Part shown: piece after piece, positions 26,267 to 32,602 of the stretch
How the letters are laid out: each line of letters starts with the position of its first letter
Position numbering within the stretch: position 1 is the stretch's first letter
Assembly: GCA_020426955.1 (NCBI GenBank)
Contig: JAGQOZ010000007.1
Span: 1-32,602, forward strand
Length of the DNA stretch: 32,602 nucleotides
Direction: 5' to 3'
Source: Planctomycetales bacterium
GTDB taxonomy: Bacteria > Planctomycetota > Planctomycetia > Pirellulales > Pirellulaceae
Translations under genes and position numbers: made by a program
Notes under the pieces: model-generated
What the model was told of the DNA's origin: nothing
Seen by the model: the letters and a program-made list of their open reading frames with translations, nothing else
Database searches by the model: none

Positions 26267-29200
26267 ATGAAACGTCCGCTTCGCGAGTCAATTGGGTTTC
26301 GTGCGCACGACGATGATGCTTCTACAGACCAGCGATTGGTCGAATACGCCAATCTCAAACTAGCTGCCAATGGGCTTCCCATTGCTGGCTCGGCTGGCGA
26401 ATCTTCGCTTCTAGAAGTAGGGGCGCCTATTCTGAACAGTATTCGTCAACGCACCAGTGAAACTAAGAGACTGTGCCCAGCCGATCAAGCCATTTCGCAA
26501 TTCCTGACTGAGTATTTGCAGGACACGCCCACGGTAGCAACGGATCAGTGGTTGCCAAGTGACACGTTGGTTTTGGATCGTCACGGTCTTTCTCGGATTT
26601 ATTCTCTGCCGCCCGACAAGGACGAATACCGCAGCGATATTCTGGAATCTTATCGCGTTTTTCAGGGTGTTTGCCACAATCCGGCCAAAGATCGGCGCAC
26701 AACCAAGGGCGTGTTTCACGTTGTCGAAGGCGGATATCCTGTTCCTGCTGACAAAAAGGAAGTGCCCAAACGCACGTTTGCCATGCTATTGCAAAAGGCA
26801 TTTCAGCCGCCGCGGGAAATGCTGCAGCTTCCGTATACTTCGACGCAATCGAATTCCGCCGAAACTTTTGTTTCGTTATTGCTGCGTCCGTTGGTTTGTC
26901 CCGAAGTGGAAGGATTCTGTGCAGAGAAAACCATCGAAGTTCGCTTTTTCGCGCCGGGCAGTTTGGTTGCCAACTTAGACTTCGTGGAATCGATTTTTGG
27001 CAATGCTGGTGATCCTTATCTGCCCGAAAATGATGCTCGCCTAGACGTCGAGCATTGGTCGGGTCATACCGGTTGCGTAATTTTGGCGCCGCATTTGATT
27101 CGCCTCACAAAGAAAGAGGTTGGCCTGCCGCACATCTCTGCCGCCACCGAGCGACAAAAGAAAGATGGCATGGCGTGGAGTGATGCCGATGAAATCTACA
27201 ATGACGGTCAGGCGTTTAAGGTCACGTGTCGAGATCATCGCGGCGTTGTGGTGACGTTGATTGCGGACAATTACTTTGGCTATTGCAAGAAGGAAGTCAA
27301 AGGTCAGATCAGTTACGCGGCGAACCTGATGGGGATGTGTGAAGAAGAACATGCCGGTGGCACTTTGGTGTTTCCACGCTTTGATCTTGGCGAAGGATTT
27401 CACCTAAGTGAATTCTACCGTGAAGTGGATCACACGTTTTCTGACGTTGTGGAAAAATTTGGTTCACTGATGGACCTTCAGCCCGAAGGATACGGAATCG
27501 ACAAGAGTTATGCGGACATTTTTTATGTCCCAGAATCGGTAAACATTCACCTTCGCCGTCAGGAAATTGCTTGGGAACAAAACGGGCAACCGCAAACCTT
27601 GAAATTGCGTCCTGACCGCACTTATGTTTTGCCTTCGGGCTACAAGATCGAAATGATAAAGCCGCACGTTGGCGCGCGATGGCGATTGGTTGGCACAGTG
27701 GCCGAAGGTACTCACTGCCACAAACCGTGCACCGTGTCGGGGGGCGGCAAGTCCGAGATTTCTAAGCCAATTACGGACTCCATGATTTCAGGACCGGTCT
27801 TGGCTTACGATTTTCAACATGACTTTGATGAAGTCGAAAAGATCATCAATCGAAATTTTGGCGGACGTTATAAAAATTCGAAGACACCCGGCAAAACCAG
27901 CCGAAAACTGCTCAGCGCCGATCGTTCGTTGGGATCCGTGGTGCGATTGCTGACGCCCAATACCGAATTCACAGACGCCTATAACGAATGGGTTCGCACG
28001 GTTCCTCGGCACATTCGCGACTTGGTTCTGATGGTCAAACGGTTCTATAAACCGGAATGGGGAGACGATTGGCGAAGTCGCTTTAGTGTGGACATTATCA
28101 ACGGCCTACCAGGGCACGAACTGAAATATCGCAAGCAGAAATTGCTATCTCGCTATTGCCGAGTCGGTTTTATGCCGGACGGTGCATGGCGAACGTTTGG
28201 TTTGCGAAAAGACTTTTTTGCTGCAGAAAAACTTCAGGAAGAAGATGATATTTCGGCATCGGTAGTGGTCCCCAAAGGACAGCTAAAGTTTTTGCATCCT
28301 TCATTGCAGCAACCGTCATATAAGTTTGTCCAGAACTGTGAATACCGCCTTTTTCAGCGGCCCGATGAGGCTATTGTTCGCGGGTATGACAAGATGGCCG
28401 AAGCGGATTTTTCTCGGAAAGGGAATTTCTTTTCCAACTATCAACCGCTGAGCCGTGACCAAGCCAGGTCCATGGTGGAAGATACAATTTTGTTTGACCA
28501 ATTCAGCAAGCCGATTCGCAAGGTGATTCGTTCATTTATCGAAGCAGACTCTCCGCAGTATTGTGTGTCTACTTCGAACCCTCGGATCGTGGATGGTGAC
28601 ACTTCCAAGAATCCCAGGTATCTACAAAATCGCCCTGATCTGGATAATCCTCGCGCACGTTATCTGGCCGAAGTAGGAGCTCGTTTTCATCGACGTATTC
28701 CGATAGGGCATCGAGTGCCGTTTCCGGTGAATTCGGTATTGCCAGGAAGACGAAATAATCCCGCCGATCACAATTTGGGGATTCGGCCGTTGGCGGTCTA
28801 CAATCCGATTCACTACCAGGAGCTTCCGGAATTGTTCATGGAGTTCATCTCCAGCTTGACTGGCAAGTCGCCTTCCACCACCGGCGCAGGTTCAGAAGGT
28901 GCGTTGACCAAAGGCCCGTTTAATTCGATGCCGGCGATCATCGATCTCAATAATGCACTGGTTAGTTACGTCGTGACAGGACATGCTTGTTTCACTAGTT
29001 CGGCTGGGTTCATTGGACCCAACTATCGTTTCGATCATGACATCAGTTTGGTCATCCCCGAAGTATGGTCTCGCATGTTTGTCTTTGAACGCGAACCTAA
29101 ATATCTGCTGGACAACGGCTATTTGGATCGGATAGATGACTTTACGCTGGACGGGAAGAAGGTGTTGGCAAGTCGTCTGGGGTGTCGAATTAACGATCGA

Positions 29201-29722
29201 TTTGTCTCGGCGTTTTTCGGTCGAGTTTTCAGTGATCCGACCAATCTGTTTACGACCGAAATGCTTCGTCCGGAAGTGCAGTCGCTAGACGACTACGTGG
29301 ATGGCATTAACAACATTGTTGAGACGCAAGAACGCATTGCCAAAAATTATTTTGAAGATAGAACGGTCGAATTGGCGTGTCCGCCGCTGAAAGCATTGCT
29401 GCACATCATGGCGTTTGGCAATTATGAAGGGAAAGACGCGCATGACGAATCGATTCGAGCCATGTTCACGTTAGAAAACCTTTTGCAGAGCGATTGGTAT
29501 CACGAACGATTGACTACGCAGCAGTCACTAGAACAGGTTCATTGGAACCGCCGAATTGCTTATTTAAAGCAGATGTCAACGAGTCTTGGCGATCGCTGTC
29601 CGGACGGTATTTCCCAGAAACTGCAGTTCGCGCAGGATCAGTTGACGCGAATTACGTCGCCCGAATTCGTGGACTCGTTGGTTGGTACGCTGGGTGCCGA
29701 TCCGGCGATCCGGCGAAGTTAG
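26267..29722 (+). CDS. Large cytosolic protein, candidate PPi-type phosphoenolpyruvate carboxykinase
   Basis: A 1151-residue protein with no signal peptide, membrane helix or repeats. The size and one region, TGKSPSTTGAGSEGALTKG (about residues 865-883) followed by DLNNALVSYV, recall the PPi-dependent PEP carboxykinases (EC 4.1.1.38) of Entamoeba and Propionibacterium, which are about 1100-1200 residues long and unlike the ATP and GTP enzymes. Those enzymes interconvert PEP, CO2 and phosphate with oxaloacetate and pyrophosphate. The identification is from memory of the family, not from an alignment. Other conserved-looking stretches are HTGCVILAPHLIRLT (about 265-280) and HEIGHT-free, Asp-rich loops in the middle, with several His and Asp residues that could bind a metal. 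GAAAAGAGA precedes ATG 26267. The phosphofructokinase gene lies about 2 kb upstream on the same strand. Confidence 0.6.
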   Translation: MKRPLRESIGFRAHDDDASTDQRLVEYANLKLAANGLPIAGSAGESSLLEVGAPILNSIRQRTSETKRLCPADQAISQFLTEYLQDTPTVATDQWLPSDTLVLDRHGLSRIYSLPPDKDEYRSDILESYRVFQGVCHNPAKDRRTTKGVFHVVEGGYPVPADKKEVPKRTFAMLLQKAFQPPREMLQLPYTSTQSNSAETFVSLLLRPLVCPEVEGFCAEKTIEVRFFAPGSLVANLDFVESIFGNAGDPYLPENDARLDVEHWSGHTGCVILAPHLIRLTKKEVGLPHISAATERQKKDGMAWSDADEIYNDGQAFKVTCRDHRGVVVTLIADNYFGYCKKEVKGQISYAANLMGMCEEEHAGGTLVFPRFDLGEGFHLSEFYREVDHTFSDVVEKFGSLMDLQPEGYGIDKSYADIFYVPESVNIHLRRQEIAWEQNGQPQTLKLRPDRTYVLPSGYKIEMIKPHVGARWRLVGTVAEGTHCHKPCTVSGGGKSEISKPITDSMISGPVLAYDFQHDFDEVEKIINRNFGGRYKNSKTPGKTSRKLLSADRSLGSVVRLLTPNTEFTDAYNEWVRTVPRHIRDLVLMVKRFYKPEWGDDWRSRFSVDIINGLPGHELKYRKQKLLSRYCRVGFMPDGAWRTFGLRKDFFAAEKLQEEDDISASVVVPKGQLKFLHPSLQQPSYKFVQNCEYRLFQRPDEAIVRGYDKMAEADFSRKGNFFSNYQPLSRDQARSMVEDTILFDQFSKPIRKVIRSFIEADSPQYCVSTSNPRIVDGDTSKNPRYLQNRPDLDNPRARYLAEVGARFHRRIPIGHRVPFPVNSVLPGRRNNPADHNLGIRPLAVYNPIHYQELPELFMEFISSLTGKSPSTTGAGSEGALTKGPFNSMPAIIDLNNALVSYVVTGHACFTSSAGFIGPNYRFDHDISLVIPEVWSRMFVFEREPKYLLDNGYLDRIDDFTLDGKKVLASRLGCRINDRFVSAFFGRVFSDPTNLFTTEMLRPEVQSLDDYVDGINNIVETQERIAKNYFEDRTVELACPPLKALLHIMAFGNYEGKDAHDESIRAMFTLENLLQSDWYHERLTTQQSLEQVHWNRRIAYLKQMSTSLGDRCPDGISQKLQFAQDQLTRITSPEFVDSLVGTLGADPAIRRS

Positions 29723-29790
29723 CCGATCTGCCATCGGTTCGAAAACTCGTCACATCAAATCGCGGAAGAATCTTCGCCAGATAATCATGA

Positions 29791-29820
29791 TTCACTGATT
29801 ATTCAGGTATAATCAGTGAA
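29791..29820. promoter_or_regulatory. Perfect dyad overlapping a TATAAT box
   Basis: TTCACTGATTA (29791-29801) and TAATCAGTGAA (29810-29820) are exact inverse repeats of 11 bases with an 8-base loop. TATAAT (29808-29813) overlaps the right arm, and the giant surface-protein gene starts 66 bases after the dyad. It could be an operator over a -10 box, or the hairpin end of the upstream gene's mRNA; there is no T-run, which argues against a standard terminator. A good -35 box is not visible. Confidence 0.55.
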
Positions 29821-29878
29821 TTCTCGGCAGACCTTTCTACCCAACCCGCAGATTTGCTCGTCGACGGAGGCGAACTAG

Positions 29879-32602
29879 ATGTCAAAAAAACGATTCAAAG
29901 GAAAATCCACCCGTTCGGCTCGGCAAATCGAATCGTTAGAAAACCGTGAATTATTGGCCGGTGACTTGGTGGCGTATTGGAACGCCAGCGATCATGTTGC
30001 GGCGACCACTTCCAACGTGGAATCTTGGACGGACAACCTGGGAGTCGTGGCCACAACCGCGGTTGGCGTTCCTCAATGGGCTGAGGACGGTCTTGGAGGC
30101 CGGCCTGTGATTCGGTTTGACGCTGCCGATGGCGTTGACGCGTTGGCGGTTGATAAGGCGGATTCGCCGGTAGCTGGAGCAAATGATTTTTCCGTGGTCG
30201 TCGCGTTCGCTACCGCCAGTCAAGATCTCGTGGGTGGCCAAGCGGAATGGTTCAAGAATTCGGCTATTGTGGACGGCAGTAACGGAGGCTTCACGCAAGA
30301 CTGGGGCATCAGCATCAATGCCAGTGGACAAGTCACGGCCGGAATGGGATCTGATTTTCTGTCTCCCTCGGTGACCGTTCGTTCTCAAGCCACGGGCCTG
30401 AACAACGGCCAGCTGCAAGTCGCGACGTTGACTCGATCCGGTGGCAATCTTTCTCTGTATGTCAATGATGGAACGCCCAGCACGGTGACGGGTGCCAGCA
30501 CGGCAGCTCGAGCGAACCTGGGAATCTCGATTGGCCAGTTGCTGACATCGGGCAACGGTTTCACCGGCGATATTGGCCAGATTCGCATCTATGACGGACA
30601 GTTATCAGCGGCCGAAGTGAATCAGGTTTATTCGGAAATTCACGCGTACTACAACAACCAAACGCCGATTGCTAACGCCGATCAATATCAGTTCGAAGAA
30701 GACACGTTTCTGGGCGTCGTCCAAGTTCCTGGTGTGCTTGCGAACGACACTGATGCCGACGGTGACTCGCTTACCGCTGTTTTGGTCGAAGATGTCAAGC
30801 ACGGCGCGCTAGGTCTGAACCCGAATGGATCGTTCAGTTACGCCCCGGAAGCCAATTTTCATGGAACCGACACGTTTACCTATACGGCGAATGATTTCCG
30901 AGCGTCCCAGCCGACGACGGTCACCATCACCGTTACCAATAAATACGACGCTGCCGTTGCCATCAGTGACAGCTATAAGTCACTCGCCGGGCAAGTGCTC
31001 AACATCCCTGCCTTGGTGGGCGTATTAGCCAATGACATCAATATTGACGGCGCGACACTGACGGCGGAATTGGTTCAGGCTCCCAGTGCCGGTTCGTTAA
31101 CGCTGAAGGCAGACGGTTCATTTCAATATAACCCACAGGGATTTGCCGGCAGCACGTCATTTCAGTACCGCATTTTTGATGGCACTGGTCGTTCTGCCAA
31201 CGCTTCGGTGCAGCTGGTAATCAACACGCCACCGGCCGCGGTGAACGATTCCATTAGCATTCCGGAGGATTCGACGCTGACGCTATCCAGTGCGAATGGC
31301 GTGCTGATGAATGATGTCGACGCCGAAGGTGATGCGCTGGAAATCACCATCATTACGCCGCCTTCGCTCGGTTCGATCGAAGACAATAATGGCAATTTGG
31401 TCTATCGTCCACCATTGAATTACGTTGGTTCGGATACATTTGAATACCAATTGAGTGACGGCGTAGATTTGTCCAATATTGCCACCGCCACTCTTCTAAT
31501 GACGCCGGTCAATGACGCTCCGACAGCCAATGACGACACGTATTTTGGCAAAGTGGATGAGGCAATCGTGGTCACGGCTGCGCAAAGCGTGTTGCGGAAT
31601 GACACGGACATTGAAGGAGACGCTTTGACGGCATCCATCGTGCGACAGCCCACGCATGGGGTCGTGCAGTTTTCTTCAAACGGAACGTTCACTTACACTC
31701 CACAAGCGGGCTTCTTGGGCGTCGATTCCTTTGCTTACGCGGCCAGCGATGGGCGGGCTTCTAACCAGGCCGAAGTGAAAATTGCGATCAATTCGTTGGC
31801 GCAACAACAACAGATTGTGATTAACGAAATTCATTCCGATCCGAATGACAAAACCAATTGGGTCGAATTCATTGAACTCTACAACAAGGGTGACCAACCC
31901 GTTAGCCTCGGCGGTTGGGTCTTTACGGCGGGTGTCGATTTCACTTTCCCGAACGACGCCTCCATTCCCGCCGGCGGCTACATAGTGGTGGCGCAAGATG
32001 CTGCCATGTTTCAGGCGGAATTTGATGTCACGGCAATGGGCCAATGGGAAGGTACTTTGCGAAATTCGGGCGAACGAATTGAACTACGTTCGGCCGGGGG
32101 TGATTTGATTGACACGGTTGACTATAAACTTGGGTTTCCCTGGCCCGTTGTCGGTGAAGCTCCGGACAAATCTCTGCAATTGTTGAATCCGGAAGCCGAC
32201 AATGATCTGGGTGGAAGTTGGCGTTCGGCCACGCCATCACCTGGCGTGGCGAATCCGATTCGCTCGGATAACATTGCGCCACAAATGCGACAAGTAGAAC
32301 ATTCGCCTCAGCAGCCCACCGACGCAGACGATGTGACTATCACTGTGAAGGTGACCGACACAGACGGAGTGCAGAATGTTTCGTTGGAATATCAAATCGT
32401 TTCGCCTGGCAACTACATCAGTATCACGGATGATGCCTATCGAACAACCTGGACTTCCGTGGCTATGTACGATAACGGCACCAACGGAGACGTCGAAGCG
32501 AACGATTCTATCTATACCGTTGTCCTGCCCGCTTCGTTGAACCAGCATCGGCACTTAGTGCGCTACCGAATTAGCGCCGTCGATACGAAAGGTGTTTCGG
32601 TT
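29879..32602 (+). CDS. Giant surface protein: LEPR-XLL-like start, LamG-like, tandem-95 repeats, lamin-tail domain (cut by window end)
   Basis: ATG 29879 has GGAGG eight bases upstream and the frame stays open for 908 codons to the right edge. The N-terminus is basic, followed by IESLENRELLAGD at about 17-29, which fits the LEPR-XLL motif that planctomycetes place at the start of large exported proteins. Residues 30-258 look like a LamG/concanavalin-like sandwich. Four cadherin-like tandem-95 repeats start near 259, 356, 450 and 545; each has the pattern GVLANDTDADGD, then DGSFTYTP and TFTYTANDG-like segments. Residues about 646-780 are a lamin-tail domain (INEIHSDPNDKTNWVEFIEL). A further beta domain begins near 797. 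In relatives I recall, a CotH kinase-like domain often follows, but it would lie outside the window. Inferred: a cell-surface adhesion or scaffolding protein. Confidence 0.9.
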   Translation, partial: MSKKRFKGKSTRSARQIESLENRELLAGDLVAYWNASDHVAATTSNVESWTDNLGVVATTAVGVPQWAEDGLGGRPVIRFDAADGVDALAVDKADSPVAGANDFSVVVAFATASQDLVGGQAEWFKNSAIVDGSNGGFTQDWGISINASGQVTAGMGSDFLSPSVTVRSQATGLNNGQLQVATLTRSGGNLSLYVNDGTPSTVTGASTAARANLGISIGQLLTSGNGFTGDIGQIRIYDGQLSAAEVNQVYSEIHAYYNNQTPIANADQYQFEEDTFLGVVQVPGVLANDTDADGDSLTAVLVEDVKHGALGLNPNGSFSYAPEANFHGTDTFTYTANDFRASQPTTVTITVTNKYDAAVAISDSYKSLAGQVLNIPALVGVLANDINIDGATLTAELVQAPSAGSLTLKADGSFQYNPQGFAGSTSFQYRIFDGTGRSANASVQLVINTPPAAVNDSISIPEDSTLTLSSANGVLMNDVDAEGDALEITIITPPSLGSIEDNNGNLVYRPPLNYVGSDTFEYQLSDGVDLSNIATATLLMTPVNDAPTANDDTYFGKVDEAIVVTAAQSVLRNDTDIEGDALTASIVRQPTHGVVQFSSNGTFTYTPQAGFLGVDSFAYAASDGRASNQAEVKIAINSLAQQQQIVINEIHSDPNDKTNWVEFIELYNKGDQPVSLGGWVFTAGVDFTFPNDASIPAGGYIVVAQDAAMFQAEFDVTAMGQWEGTLRNSGERIELRSAGGDLIDTVDYKLGFPWPVVGEAPDKSLQLLNPEADNDLGGSWRSATPSPGVANPIRSDNIAPQMRQVEHSPQQPTDADDVTITVKVTDTDGVQNVSLEYQIVSPGNYISITDDAYRTTWTSVAMYDNGTNGDVEANDSIYTVVLPASLNQHRHLVRYRISAVDTKGVSV

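Noticed and set aside
1-32602. CRISPR array, integrase, transposase or restriction-modification genes
   Set aside because: No regularly spaced repeats of CRISPR type and no proteins with the relevant motifs were seen; the repeat at 8351-8563 has only three diverged units and no spacers of equal length.

Overview
The window reads as chromosomal DNA of a planctomycete, most likely of the Pirellulales/Pirellulaceae type. No 16S gene or other taxonomic marker is present, so this rests on protein families: three secreted proteins with VPEP tails (PEP-CTERM/exosortase sorting), a giant surface protein with a LEPR-XLL-like N-terminus and tandem-95 repeats, a lipoprotein with an SHD1-like domain, a DUF6807 (PmoA-like) protein, and an FHA-GAF-histidine kinase. 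Base composition is moderate, coding density is high, and Shine-Dalgarno sites are visible before most genes. I found no rRNA, tRNA, CRISPR array, integrase, transposase or phage module.

Layout. Positions 1-3317 (+): a possible gene tail, a secreted metalloprotease-like dockerin/PEP-CTERM protein, then an FHA-GAF-histidine kinase whose better start is a GTG at 1608. Positions 3339-6014 (-): dnaB followed by a multi-pass membrane protein. Positions 6234-9364 (-): two PEP-CTERM proteins flank a DUF6807 protein; a compound inverted-repeat element lies at 8351-8563. Positions 9633-14357 (-): an APC permease fused to EIIA-like and RCK_C-like domains, followed by three tightly packed membrane genes that look like diverged paralogues. 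Positions 14591-17437 (-): uvrA. Positions 17642-19341: two small hypothetical genes and a 2-Cys peroxiredoxin ending at a strong intrinsic terminator. Positions 19498-22251 (-): a 917-residue secreted protein of unknown function. Positions 22441-25879: a short membrane peptide, a phosphofructokinase of the PPi-PFK/group X lineage, an SHD1-like lipoprotein and a small TerB-like protein. Positions 26267-29722 (+): a 1151-residue cytosolic protein, tentatively a PPi-type PEP carboxykinase. Position 29879 to the right edge (+): the start of the tandem-95/lamin-tail surface protein, cut by the window end.

Themes. Housekeeping genes (dnaB, uvrA, peroxiredoxin, phosphofructokinase) are mixed with lineage-specific envelope genes. 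The phosphofructokinase and the PEPCK candidate lie about 2 kb apart on the same strand and could mark a central-carbon branch tied to pyrophosphate; this is an inference. The least explained items are the three-gene membrane cassette with its CFI-box-like tail, the permease with fused regulatory domains, the inverted-repeat element and the 917-residue protein. I see no clear new defence or mobile system.
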